Positions 38,344 through 46,485 of a DNA stretch of 64,000 bases are shown here, in pieces (positions within the stretch are counted from its first letter, which is position 1; the number at the start of each line of letters is the position of its first letter). Origin of the DNA: a virus; the IMG/VR virus record IMGVR_UViG_3300033545_000002, positions 22,052 through 86,051 of that record; one strand, 5' to 3'. A program made the position numbers and the translations under genes. The notes beneath the pieces are model-generated. The model was not told the origin of the DNA. It worked only from the letters and a program-made list of their open reading frames with translations, and ran no database searches.

Positions 38344-39119
38344 TCTACAAAGTTAAATGTTGCCGGATCAAAATCTGTTATCTTATCCTGCCACCAATAT
38401 CTTGAATTTTCAATACTTCCATTCAGCTTACTAAACCCAGAGAAGCGAGTAATCCCGGTCCCGATGTCAGATAAATTATCAATCTGTTTCACTGCCCCCG
38501 GCAAAAGGCAGTACGTCTTTAACATGGGTTGCATTCGGATCATGCTGTAGTCGATCCCTATTGAAGTCGGGATTTGGCTTTCTAAGGTGCCTAAGACCTG
38601 TTCAATGCTATTCTTGTTCACTATATAGGCATACGTGCAGAAGCAAGCCAAAGTTCTTAATATGCGAGGGTCATCTGTACGGTCTGCATCCCTGCCCAAA
38701 TCAATACCGGGCAAAAGCGGATTGTGTCCTGTGTACCAATGCGGCGGTCCGATATGCACGGTAGCTCCAAGCCAAATTATATCCCAATTCTTCCCGTCAA
38801 GATATTTTTCAAAGTACTCGATCCTTTCGTGGAAGTCTGAACAAATGTCCAAATCATCCTCCATCACGAATGCATGTTTATTAACAGACAACGCCTTTTG
38901 CATTACTCCCATTTGACTAGCATAGCATCCGCAAGCGCCAGGAGTGCGCCTTAGCATGGTCCCCCATTTATTATGATCCCATTGATGATCTCGCGTCCTT
39001 ATCGCATCAAATCGCTCTGCTTTGATCCCTACGCGCTCCAATTCTTTCTCCATTCGCTCCCGCCTGTCTGTTCGGTGCGCTAAATTTACATAGGCTATAT
39101 AGCAGTCGTCTAAAAGCAT
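38334..39119 (-). CDS. Glycosyltransferase family 25-like (second copy)
   Basis: A 261-residue GT25-type protein: CYIAYVNLAHRTDRRERM at residues 6-23 and the DxD-like motif AFVMEDDLDI near 83-92, followed by IIWLGATVH. It overlaps the methyltransferase genes on both sides by about 10 bases. Two GT25 genes in the same operon suggest different acceptors or linkages. Confidence 0.85.
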   Translation of the reverse strand: MLLDDCYIAYVNLAHRTDRRERMEKELERVGIKAERFDAIRTRDHQWDHNKWGTMLRRTPGACGCYASQMGVMQKALSVNKHAFVMEDDLDICSDFHERIEYFEKYLDGKNWDIIWLGATVHIGPPHWYTGHNPLLPGIDLGRDADRTDDPRILRTLACFCTYAYIVNKNSIEQVLGTLESQIPTSIGIDYSMIRMQPMLKTYCLLPGAVKQIDNLSDIGTGITRFSGFSKLNGSIENSRYWWQDKITDFDPATFNFVECK

Positions 39120-39679
39120 GGTACATTGTCGTTTTTAACAACAGACCAGACCCCATGCCCGTCCCTTGTGGAAGCGATATAAAGCCGGTCGGCTGGAATT
39201 ATTTCTCTTACGGCCCTGCCAACTTCCGGATTTTCGGTGGACAGTACATCATGTCCCGAAAGTATCCCATCATGGAGTAGCTTTCTGTTCCAAAGAAAAA
39301 TTTCGGCGCGGGTCTGATTATATTTATGAGAACTGTCGATAAAAATATGGTGGAAATAGCCGTCTGGGAATTTCGTGGACGCGTCAAGCGAACTCATTTC
39401 CAAAAACTCAATCTTATTCCCCAATCCGCTATTCACTAAGTTACTGATTATTTCGTTCCGCTGGCTTGCTCCTCCGTAGTCGCAATTATCAACGGCAATG
39501 AATCTTTCGATCTCTTTGCCAGCGTTCAGTATGGCTTCTGCCAAAAATATGCAACTCTTACCCGTTCCCAATCCCACTTCCACCACCCTTGCAGGTGACG
39601 GTATCCGTTCTGCAACGCTCAGGTAATACGATTCGTAATCAAACATACTTCCGCCTATTTGTGCCGAGTAATTCCGCAT
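39110..39679 (-). CDS. SAM-dependent methyltransferase (second copy)
   Basis: A 189-residue class I methyltransferase: VVEVGLGTGKSCIFLAEA near residues 32-49 is motif I, IAVDNCDYGG near 60-69 follows strand 2, and HHIFIDSSHKYNQTR near 109-123 has the DxxHxY pattern. DGILSGHDVLS near 136-146 matches the neighbouring paralogue. Starts directly before the second GT25. Confidence 0.82.
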   Translation of the reverse strand: MRNYSAQIGGSMFDYESYYLSVAERIPSPARVVEVGLGTGKSCIFLAEAILNAGKEIERFIAVDNCDYGGASQRNEIISNLVNSGLGNKIEFLEMSSLDASTKFPDGYFHHIFIDSSHKYNQTRAEIFLWNRKLLHDGILSGHDVLSTENPEVGRAVREIIPADRLYIASTRDGHGVWSVVKNDNVPCF

Positions 39680-39691
39680 AGTTAAATACTT

Positions 39692-40000
39692 TTAATTCAT
39701 CCCCGTCGATGGCCTTAATCTTGATTGAAGTTGCTCTATAGATTCGGCCATGTCTTTTTTATATCTAGGTTCGCAGTTTTCAGCGTATTCCTGTTGACCC
39801 GCGTACGTCTCAATAAGAAATCTGTTCATTACTCCCATCTGCATTTCAATTGGGATGTCTTCGAATTGCACTCCGTCCCTAAATAGATTTCGCCATACTT
39901 CTTTCTTTTGATAGCCGATTATCCATTTTTTGAAAACATCTATAGCGTAAGGGCATTTTTCCTCCATTTCTTCAAAAAACGCTTTATCCAGTCTTCCCAT
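39692..40000 (-). CDS. Hypothetical helical protein in glycan island
   Basis: A 102-residue protein from the ATG at 40000 (MGRLDKAFFEE); the longer frame would overlap the glycosyltransferase end. It is rich in Glu/Lys/Met/Gln helices and has no motif I recognise. It lies 2 bases after the CgeB-type gene ends and probably belongs to the operon. Confidence 0.6.
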   Translation of the reverse strand: MGRLDKAFFEEMEEKCPYAIDVFKKWIIGYQKKEVWRNLFRDGVQFEDIPIEMQMGVMNRFLIETYAGQQEYAENCEPRYKKDMAESIEQLQSRLRPSTGMN

Positions 40001-40002
40001 TG

Positions 40003-41157
40003 TCAAATATTTTGCTCCCACCTGAATTGAAGTGTTTTTTCGGCTCCGCATCCGCAGTCGGACCAAAAACCTTTTAGTCTCTTGCAATCACATTCCTTTA
40101 CCCCTTCGAATTCATCTCCCGGTTGACCAGGTATCACTCCGTTGATAACATGCGCTCCCGCTTTTAAACAGGCGTCTGCGTAATAGACCTCCACATCTTG
40201 CGATTTGATATTTTGGACAACACCCATCATTTCTTTTATCCTTGCTGTCCATGTGTGGTTTGCTAAAACGTATTGCCTACCCGCTTCGCCGATTCTCTTT
40301 GCAGATTCTGGCCTGGCTAAATAATATTCAATCTTTTCCTTTAGGAAATGGAAGTCGGGCCACCAATCCAGCACGTCTACATCAAACAACTTTTCTACCC
40401 CTTTAAAATGCTTTGTCAGGCAAAGTACTCCGCACATCATAGCCCTCCAAATTCTATCCGACTGGTAAAGAGTATGATTGAAATTATTGTGACAAACGAC
40501 GATAGCGGCAGATTGATAAATCTCTACTTCCTCTTTTTGACCGATCATTTTACTACCATCCCAATTGTTGCCGTATACTTTGAAATCGTCCGGGAACTCT
40601 TTCTGCAAAAACTCTACCATTTCAACCCGCTCTTTTGATAACGGGAATTGATGGTTTGTGTTCATAAAATTGTTTCCGATGAACACAACGCCTTTTCGCT
40701 CCTTAGTTTCGTCCGGCTTGTAGATGTCAGGGTCCGCACTGCTCTGTAAACACATGACGTTATTGTACCCACGCCTATTGCATTCGTCTACGTCCTCCTG
40801 ATTTGAAAAACACATTAAACCGATATGAGGAACGAGATTGTACATCCATTGTGTTTTCTCGTTGATACGAATATCGAAAGTAAAGTTGACAGTGAAAGCT
40901 ATTTTTGAAAGAGCCTGCCATGTTTCTAAGTCTATGATGTCGCTCGATTGTATTTGGGCAAAGATCAGGTCCGGCTTCATCTTCTCGGCCTCATGGATCA
41001 TCGCACGTTGCATCAAGTCTTTGCCTATCTGGTATCTTTCCAGTTGAAAATCGAAACACTTGTAATCCACAAATCCTGCCTGCATAAATCCGTCCATGAT
41101 ACCCTTGTTGGAATATCCGTTCGGAGCAATCAACGCGATATGGAAAACTTTGGTCAT
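40003..41157 (-). CDS. CgeB-type glycosyltransferase with Cys-rich tail
   Basis: The start at 41157 gives an ATGA overlap with the GT11 gene and 384 residues; four codons upstream is another ATG. The second half reads GVVFIGNN, IVVCHNNFNHTLYQSDRIWRAMMCGVLCLT and EAGRQYVLANHTWTARI, as in CgeB/glycosyltransferase 1 family proteins. The last 50 residues carry a Cys cluster (CDCKRLKGFWSDCGCG) that is not typical of the family. Donor and acceptor are unknown. Confidence 0.75.
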   Translation of the reverse strand: MTKVFHIALIAPNGYSNKGIMDGFMQAGFVDYKCFDFQLERYQIGKDLMQRAMIHEAEKMKPDLIFAQIQSSDIIDLETWQALSKIAFTVNFTFDIRINEKTQWMYNLVPHIGLMCFSNQEDVDECNRRGYNNVMCLQSSADPDIYKPDETKERKGVVFIGNNFMNTNHQFPLSKERVEMVEFLQKEFPDDFKVYGNNWDGSKMIGQKEEVEIYQSAAIVVCHNNFNHTLYQSDRIWRAMMCGVLCLTKHFKGVEKLFDVDVLDWWPDFHFLKEKIEYYLARPESAKRIGEAGRQYVLANHTWTARIKEMMGVVQNIKSQDVEVYYADACLKAGAHVINGVIPGQPGDEFEGVKECDCKRLKGFWSDCGCGAEKTLQFRWEQNI

Positions 41158-41918
41158 AACTTTATCCATTCTGGTAAAAGAATATCTTTTGTATCAACGT
41201 CCCGATTGTATTCGTCTTTCCAAAAATCTTGGAACCATTTTTTTTGAGTAATGACCAACTTATCCGGATTCCTGTTCAAATACGCTCCCCACCAAGAAAA
41301 GGTGCTACTGCTAGAAATATTACAGGCGCAACAACTAATCTCAATCAAATCTTCCTCTATACTTTTATTTTCGCTGTATTCGAAATCATAAATATGACCG
41401 AACGTCGCCTTGAAGTATGGAATGTCGTCCGAATAAACACGAAACCGTTTAATGCCCTTTGTTTCCCTTACTAGATCGATAGATGCTCTTATGTATGGCT
41501 CGTCGATCAAAATATGTTTTCCAGGTATCGTCCTGAAGTCACCAAACCTCCCGTGCAAACTACAAACATCTTCAATACATTTCCAAGGATAGTTAAACAG
41601 TTCTATAATCTTATCTCTGTACTCATCAAAGAAAAGAGGACTTTGCCAGTAACCGCGAAGGACAACCTGCAAGCCATCCCATTCTTTCTTGTACTCAATC
41701 GGCGCATGATGGAAGTGCTGCTCTACTATTTCAATGTCTTGCCTTCCTTGAACCCAGTTAGGATTTACTAAGTGTTGCAGGTAAATTGGACAATGGTATT
41801 GATCATGCGTCCGATTTGGTACGGTAAACTCTACTCCATTTTTTAATGACAGCCCTGCCGCTGTAGCAGTCTGAAATAAAAAATTCCCCATTCGACCACC
41901 GTGGATAAACCCGATCAT
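41154..41918 (-). CDS. GT11 alpha-1,2-fucosyltransferase-like protein
   Basis: A 254-residue protein with the GT11 start GRMGNFLFQTATAAGLS (compare GRLGNQLFQ) at residues 8-24 and the C-terminal signature ISSSSTFSWWGAYLNRN near 199-215. HGRFGDF near 122-128 replaces the usual HxRRGD-like motif, so the acceptor site may differ. Overlaps the oxygenase gene by 4 bases. GT11 enzymes usually transfer fucose to galactose. Confidence 0.8.
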   Translation of the reverse strand: MIGFIHGGRMGNFLFQTATAAGLSLKNGVEFTVPNRTHDQYHCPIYLQHLVNPNWVQGRQDIEIVEQHFHHAPIEYKKEWDGLQVVLRGYWQSPLFFDEYRDKIIELFNYPWKCIEDVCSLHGRFGDFRTIPGKHILIDEPYIRASIDLVRETKGIKRFRVYSDDIPYFKATFGHIYDFEYSENKSIEEDLIEISCCACNISSSSTFSWWGAYLNRNPDKLVITQKKWFQDFWKDEYNRDVDTKDILLPEWIKL

Positions 41919-42589
41919 TTAGTAAATCTTTTATAATACTCCCCTTCAACAAACTTTGTTTTGCGCGTTATACTCTCCCCTCCTGCCTCTGGATTATACT
42001 TTGAGATCGGCAACACGCGAAAATCCATAGATACGCGAGTTTTCCCGGTCTTATTAGACCTGTTTCCATGTCGGAGAACATTTCCGTCGAATTGAATAAG
42101 TCGCCCTATTTGGAGCGGTATTGGCTCAAAATCGTTCTTCCCCGGTTCGGATTCTACCCACGGGCATGCGGTATCTTTTGAATCTGTGAGCGGAATGATA
42201 AAGTTTAGTTCCCCGGCAGGGTGATGAAATTCTGCATCCGTATGGAAGTCCCCGACCGCTACGTTACCTGGAAGATGCACTCTGAAAGTCGGAAATTTTT
42301 GATAAAGGAAGTCCTCATCGAATAACGGTGCAACAACTTCCGAAACAAACCATTCGTACATCAATTCAAAATCAGGCCAACCACCTTTATACCGTTCGTA
42401 AAAACGCTCATGGAAAATGGTAGAACTGTCTTTTCCCACTTCGAACAATTCGACATGCTGTTCTATCAGAAGATGATGCAGGTCTTTCAAATGCCTTGTT
42501 CCAGGCCACTTGTTTCCCCAGAACAATAGCTCCAAGTGTTTTCCAAAATTAAATTTGGACTGCCTGAATGGGATGACGGTATATCTCAT
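41915..42589 (-). CDS. 2-oxoglutarate/Fe(II) oxygenase-like protein
   Basis: A 224-residue protein with an HxD iron motif in DFHTDAEFH (His116, Asp118), a distal His in VLRHGNRSNKTG (His174) and Arg185 in KTRVSMDFR as the likely 2-oxoglutarate anchor. The three residues needed for a facial triad are therefore present. The spacing fits sugar or antibiotic hydroxylases such as StrG-like proteins. Overlaps the GT2 gene by 4 bases. Confidence 0.78.
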   Translation of the reverse strand: MRYTVIPFRQSKFNFGKHLELLFWGNKWPGTRHLKDLHHLLIEQHVELFEVGKDSSTIFHERFYERYKGGWPDFELMYEWFVSEVVAPLFDEDFLYQKFPTFRVHLPGNVAVGDFHTDAEFHHPAGELNFIIPLTDSKDTACPWVESEPGKNDFEPIPLQIGRLIQFDGNVLRHGNRSNKTGKTRVSMDFRVLPISKYNPEAGGESITRKTKFVEGEYYKRFTK

Positions 42590-43293
42590 CTAAGTGATCT
42601 TAGTTGATGTTCAATCTGCATGTGCAAATGTCCTGAACGGTGAGCGTTTTGTTTGTAATGGGATAGGGGGTGTACGGTGTGCTGATATGTTAAGCCCTGG
42701 ACTATCTTTATTTTTCTTCCAGATTCCAGCCACCTAAATGCCATGTACAGACTGTCCGCCGTTATCGGGTCGATATCGCCACTCCACACTTCCAAATACC
42801 CCGACCTATGCACGAAATAATTTGCTGTGTTTAAAAGGGTGGCGCACATTGGCCATTCCATGTATCTCGCAATATTTTCTTTCACCAAAATAAGATCAGA
42901 AAATGTAGTGTAATCGAAATGTGGGTAGGCAAAATATGGAGCGTAAATTGTATCGGGTTGCCATTCTTCAATTTCAAAAAGTCGATCCAGATAATACGAA
43001 TTAAATACGTTATCGCTGTCAGCCAAAATATTCCACTCACAATCCGACAATTCGATGGCGTTCTTCTTGTTCCGGTAGCAGTCGACGTTGCGACCGTTCC
43101 TGAATAGCCTCACCTTACCCATTCCACCAACTGCCGCGTCCAATTCGTTGTAAGATTCCTGGCTTGAGAAGTCATCTACGATAGTTACAGAGGATACCCG
43201 ATCATCATACAACACCTGTTCAAAGGCCCTTAGCGTCCATTCGGGACGCATGTAAGTAGGTATTGCAATTCCTATAGTTCTGCCTTCGTTCAT
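42586..43293 (-). CDS. Family 2 glycosyltransferase
   Basis: A 235-residue GT-A fold protein: IGIAIPTYMRPEWTLRAFE near residues 7-25, VTIVDDFSS near 36-44, and the DxD-type NILADSDNVFNSYYL near 87-101. First gene of the glycan island and directly downstream of the pseudoknot-like leader, so its translation is the most exposed to that structure. Confidence 0.85.
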   Translation of the reverse strand: MNEGRTIGIAIPTYMRPEWTLRAFEQVLYDDRVSSVTIVDDFSSQESYNELDAAVGGMGKVRLFRNGRNVDCYRNKKNAIELSDCEWNILADSDNVFNSYYLDRLFEIEEWQPDTIYAPYFAYPHFDYTTFSDLILVKENIARYMEWPMCATLLNTANYFVHRSGYLEVWSGDIDPITADSLYMAFRWLESGRKIKIVQGLTYQHTVHPLSHYKQNAHRSGHLHMQIEHQLRSLR

Positions 43294-43301
43294 AAAACGG
43301 T

Positions 43302-43424
43302 ATCGCGTTCGAGGGTGGTTGTCTAAGAAATTAAACCTGTGAAGGAGTAAAAACTATCCGACCCTGAACGCGATTATTTTAAACTTTAAAGTTGTTGATT
43401 TTCATGTTTTAACTTCTTAGACAA
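43302..43424 (-). promoter_or_regulatory. Pseudoknot-like leader of the glycan operon
   Basis: On the minus-strand RNA, 43424-43406 can pair with 43336-43319 (11 perfect pairs plus more after a mismatch) and 43374-43362 can pair with 43315-43302 (13 pairs with one bulge). The pairs interleave, giving an H-type pseudoknot whose second stem ends eight bases before the GT2 start codon. A nine-codon mini-ORF (43405-43379, MKINNFKV) lies in the first loop. The rest of the 159-base gap shows no promoter box. Confidence 0.6.
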
Positions 43425-43452
43425 GACGAAAGTAATTAATCCTTCCAAACCG

Positions 43453-43689
43453 TCAAAATTTATTTCCTGGTTTACCGCTTGGCGCTTTTGTCTTTACAAC
43501 CGGACGGAGAATGCCATGATTCTGCCTCAACTCTCGTTCAGCCTTTCTGATCAGCGTGGCCCTATTTCCGGCATGAACAATAATCTCCGGCTCTACAATG
43601 ACACCTTCCAATTCTTCGCCTATATCCGTGATGGACATATCGAAATAGGTGGCTGTCGATGGTTGCTTTCTTCTTTTACTAGCTATCAT
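43453..43689 (-). CDS. Hypothetical protein (78 aa)
   Basis: A small basic protein with a Lys/Arg-rich start and a central acidic segment (GEELEGVIVEPEI). Overlaps the zinc-ribbon-like gene by 4 bases. No family recognised. Last gene before the leader of the glycan island. Confidence 0.55.
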   Translation of the reverse strand: MIASKRRKQPSTATYFDMSITDIGEELEGVIVEPEIIVHAGNRATLIRKAERELRQNHGILRPVVKTKAPSGKPGNKF

Positions 43690-43928
43690 CTTTTTTTATT
43701 TTTAGATTTACGTTTTTGTTTCGGTTCTGCTTTTGCTGGTATTTCAATGGGGTACTTGTCTTTTCTATTTGGACGTAGTGTCCCCTTAGTAACGGTTGTG
43801 ATGTGAAAAAAGCCACAAAAAGAGCATTTGTAAACCGAATATTTATACCTGCCGTACCTTTGCCTTAGCCCTCCCAAGTCATCATAGGCATCTTGTGATT
43901 TCTCGTATTGACGTTTGTCGCATTCCAT
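43686..43928 (-). CDS. Small zinc-finger-like protein
   Basis: Starts at the ATG at 43928 (MECDKRQYEK); the longer frame uses TTG. 80 residues with a KCSFCGFFHITT half-ribbon near residues 34-45 and a Lys-rich tail. This resembles small phage proteins with an early Cys and a CxxC...H pattern. Function unknown. Confidence 0.6.
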   Translation of the reverse strand: MECDKRQYEKSQDAYDDLGGLRQRYGRYKYSVYKCSFCGFFHITTVTKGTLRPNRKDKYPIEIPAKAEPKQKRKSKNKKR

Positions 43929-43930
43929 TT

Positions 43931-44161
43931 TTAAAAGCAATAATACGGATCATGCGAAAACAAAACTGAATCTTTTTCAAACTCCGGGTTCCTCACGACC
44001 TTTGGCTTTCGTTGTTCCTCTGCTCTTGCTACACAACATAGGTGATCGATATAACGCTTTGGCACACCCATTTTCAAAGCTATGGTCTTGTGGCGTACTC
44101 TTTCGGACGCCAGTCGAAGGACTTCCTCTTTCTGTTCGGGCGTGAGTAGTGGGTTAGGCAT
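43931..44161 (-). CDS. HTH-like small protein
   Basis: From the ATG at 44161, 76 residues; the frame upstream would need TTG. The segment LTPEQKEEVLRLASERVRHKTIALKMGVPKRYIDHL looks like a helix-turn-helix of the homeodomain/sigma-4-like type. It overlaps the DUF3310 gene by 8 bases. Could regulate DNA or simply be a small DNA-binding protein. Confidence 0.6.
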   Translation of the reverse strand: MPNPLLTPEQKEEVLRLASERVRHKTIALKMGVPKRYIDHLCCVARAEEQRKPKVVRNPEFEKDSVLFSHDPYYCF

Positions 44162-44384
44162 TGCTTTCAATATTTTGAATTTTTCGATTCAAATAAAATT
44201 GTGCTTTTTTCAAGTCCTCCAATTCTTTCAGTGGGTCTTTCTTCCCTGCCCTGCATATGTATTTAACTGCATTGCCTAAATGGAACCCCAACTCCCATGC
44301 CTCAATGACTTTTATAGCCTCATAAACAGTATCCCCGCCGTAATGATTGGGGTGATTGATGGCTTCATTTTTCTTCGGTGTCAT
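44154..44384 (-). CDS. DUF3310 protein (phage nucleotide kinase-like)
   Basis: From the ATG at 44384 (MTPKKNEAINH), 76 residues. Contains NHPNHYGGDTVYEAIKVIEA and GNAVKYICRAGKKD...DLKKAQFYL, the hallmark of DUF3310. This small helical family is common in phages and its biochemical role is not clear. Overlaps ThyX by 20 bases. Confidence 0.85.
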   Translation of the reverse strand: MTPKKNEAINHPNHYGGDTVYEAIKVIEAWELGFHLGNAVKYICRAGKKDPLKELEDLKKAQFYLNRKIQNIESNA

Positions 44385-45078
44385 ATAGTGCCTTTGCGAT
44401 ATTAGGGAATTTTTCAATAAATATTTTCTTTATTTCAGCAGCAACCTCCCTATGTTCCAATTGTGCATGGTGATCCGTTCTCTGTTCAAGATAATGAATC
44501 CAGCTACGGACGCTCCCATTGAGATACATAGTTGTGCTACTAGCCATTGGAAGAATCATACGGGCACATTCTTTAGCTACACCAGCCTCCAACAAGCCAC
44601 GATACACATCTTGAACAATTTGCATCAAAGCATCAACAACAACCGACGCACGTGTATTATGATCCGTATGAAGTAATAAACCATGAGGAATATAGTTTTC
44701 GCCAATAGCCGGGTCAAATCTATCTTCACTGCTTTGCCTATTTGTAGCACCGGCCCTTCTAAATTGAATATCCTCCCTCTCCATCACTTCCGCATACCGC
44801 TGGCTAAATTCCTGCGGCTTAATGGACCAGTGACGAAGAATTTGAATGGCTATAGCCTTTGAGGTTTTTACCTCTACCGTCATGTTCACCATGTCAAAGG
44901 GAGACCAGTGTTTGTTTTTGATAAGATATTTTAACAATTTGGAGGCCGTATCCATATTCCCCTGATTCTGCGGACTACTAACGCGTGCCATATAAACAAT
45001 CAGGTCTTCGGCAGAATTAATATTCCAATCAATTGATGAAACTGTAGGTGTTGTAACAGAGACTAATTTTACGTGCAT
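44365..45078 (-). CDS. thyX: Flavin-dependent thymidylate synthase ThyX
   Basis: A 237-residue ThyX. The signature motif appears as RHWSIKPQEFSQRY (residues 82-95), where the third residue of the usual RHRX7S is Trp instead of Arg. Other ThyX-like stretches include WSPFDMVNMT near 58-67 and CARMILPMASSTTMY near 167-181. Makes dTMP from dUMP with flavin and folate, feeding phage DNA synthesis. The Trp change is seen in other ThyX-like proteins as far as I recall. Confidence 0.88.
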   Translation of the reverse strand: MHVKLVSVTTPTVSSIDWNINSAEDLIVYMARVSSPQNQGNMDTASKLLKYLIKNKHWSPFDMVNMTVEVKTSKAIAIQILRHWSIKPQEFSQRYAEVMEREDIQFRRAGATNRQSSEDRFDPAIGENYIPHGLLLHTDHNTRASVVVDALMQIVQDVYRGLLEAGVAKECARMILPMASSTTMYLNGSVRSWIHYLEQRTDHHAQLEHREVAAEIKKIFIEKFPNIAKALYDTEEK

Positions 45079-45081
45079 TGC

Positions 45082-45438
45082 TTACGGTTTGTTGTGAAAT
45101 AATATTTCGACCAATCTCGATCCATTTACTTCGGTGTTAGTTTGCTTCAGTGGAAATCTTTTTCCACCTTTTAGTAAGTTGGGCAACTTCTCAACCAAAA
45201 CTTCGATAATCAAAACCGCCCATACCAAAGCGCCTCCTTCTCTTTTGCAAATTAAAAAGCCGTCTGGATCGTCGTTGACATAAAAATATAGCCTATCCAC
45301 CTCCGTTACAAAGCTAATTCTTTTCCCTATCTCCAACCCGTAATGTTCTATGGCACCTCTTGAAAAATACATATACTTATCTCGGAAGACTACTGTGGCC
45401 CTAGCCAATGATTTTGATTTAACGTTTAGGATTTCCAT
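45082..45438 (-). CDS. Hypothetical protein (118 aa)
   Basis: A beta-rich small protein between ThyX and the SSB-like gene, spaced 3 to 5 bases from each. No family recognised. It has an RDKYMYFSRGAIEHYGL start-like helix-strand pattern, possibly DNA-binding. Confidence 0.55.
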   Translation of the reverse strand: MEILNVKSKSLARATVVFRDKYMYFSRGAIEHYGLEIGKRISFVTEVDRLYFYVNDDPDGFLICKREGGALVWAVLIIEVLVEKLPNLLKGGKRFPLKQTNTEVNGSRLVEILFHNKP

Positions 45439-45443
45439 AAGGG

Positions 45444-45824
45444 TCAGAAGGGAAGATCCGAAATTGGTTCAGTAATATTGTCAGCGGGACCAGATGATCC
45501 GGATGAAGACTGACGAGGTGGGGCATCTATCCCGTCGCCTATCCCGTTAACATCTCTATCTGAAATCGGCTTACCGGATCGATCCGATTTTTTGAAATTA
45601 CCGATATACAATTTTTTATCCACATCCTTCATCTCCTTGGGTGGGTTCAATTGAGCGGATGCTATGTTGCCATACTTGTCCGCTTCTGCATTTACCCAAA
45701 AATTAACAGCGGCATAGATATGGCCGTTCGTTCCTTTGGTGAAGGCCGAATGCTTTTCTCTTGCCTGATCGATAAGCAAAGTGAGATCGATGCTACCGTA
45801 ATAAAGCTGATTGTCGTTGTTCAT
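45444..45824 (-). CDS. SSB-like protein
   Basis: A 126-residue protein with a compact N-terminal domain (YYGSIDLTLLIDQAREKHSAF...HIYAAVNFWVN, likely OB-fold), a Ser/Gly/Pro-rich linker and the acidic C-terminal tip EPISDLPF. This tip resembles the conserved acidic tails of bacterial and phage SSBs. Expected to coat single-stranded DNA. It overlaps the next gene by 4 bases. Confidence 0.6.
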   Translation of the reverse strand: MNNDNQLYYGSIDLTLLIDQAREKHSAFTKGTNGHIYAAVNFWVNAEADKYGNIASAQLNPPKEMKDVDKKLYIGNFKKSDRSGKPISDRDVNGIGDGIDAPPRQSSSGSSGPADNITEPISDLPF

Positions 45825-46132
45825 TTTTTAATTTTTAATAACCAATTTATATCAAGTTCTGTTTTCAATGGTCTGTCGGTCTCTTTATCTTTTAGCGTCA
45901 CCATTCGGCCACTCTCGCATTCCTCGAAGATATAGATTCCGGTGATAATAAAGATTCGTCCATTCGTTTTCGGATTGAAATCATCGATGTGAACTTCTTC
46001 GTTCGGAAAAAATGTTTCGCCGTTTCTGTTCTTACCGTATGTAACTGCGCAAGCACCGCACACATAATATTTCCTGGATGGCAACGCCAACACCACGTCC
46101 TCCCGTTCTTCCAAGCAATTACTGCATCGCAT
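45821..46132 (-). CDS. Zinc-ribbon protein (103 aa)
   Basis: The N-terminus is a four-Cys zinc ribbon (CSNC, then CGAC at residue 25-28), followed by a beta-rich C-terminal half. Overlaps neighbours on both sides and is therefore part of the replication transcript. Function unknown. Confidence 0.6.
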   Translation of the reverse strand: MRCSNCLEEREDVVLALPSRKYYVCGACAVTYGKNRNGETFFPNEEVHIDDFNPKTNGRIFIITGIYIFEECESGRMVTLKDKETDRPLKTELDINWLLKIKK

Positions 46133-46472
46133 GATCCCTCCTGTATTGTTCGGCTCTTATGAAGATTGTGTCTTTAAATCTTTGGATGTTAGATAGCATC
46201 CAATGCTGCCTCAACCAAGCGTCTGTGTAAGCCCATTGCAAAAAACTTTTAAGCCTTCGCTCTGCCTCCAATTCGACCCACTCAATATTCCCTTCTTCAC
46301 ATCGCTTCCGTAACGATTGTAAAATGTACTTCAAATCTCTGGGTTGGCTACCTTGAAAGCTAGGTTTGACACCAAATTTTTCTTCCGTGAACGAAAAGAA
46401 CACTTCCACCATTTTTTGAAAGTGTGGCTCTGGCGGATTTTTTACCTTCGGTGTTTTTTTAGACTTTGACAT
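46119..46472 (-). CDS. Hypothetical helical replication-module protein
   Basis: A 117-residue basic/helical protein immediately downstream of the primase-helicase (13-base gap). Segments such as RDLKYILQSLRKRCEEGN and FLQWAYTDAWLRQHW are alpha-helical with aromatics. Could be a loader or accessory factor by position only. Confidence 0.55.
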   Translation of the reverse strand: MSKSKKTPKVKNPPEPHFQKMVEVFFSFTEEKFGVKPSFQGSQPRDLKYILQSLRKRCEEGNIEWVELEAERRLKSFLQWAYTDAWLRQHWMLSNIQRFKDTIFIRAEQYRRDHAMQ

Positions 46473-46485
46473 AGTAATATTTTAA

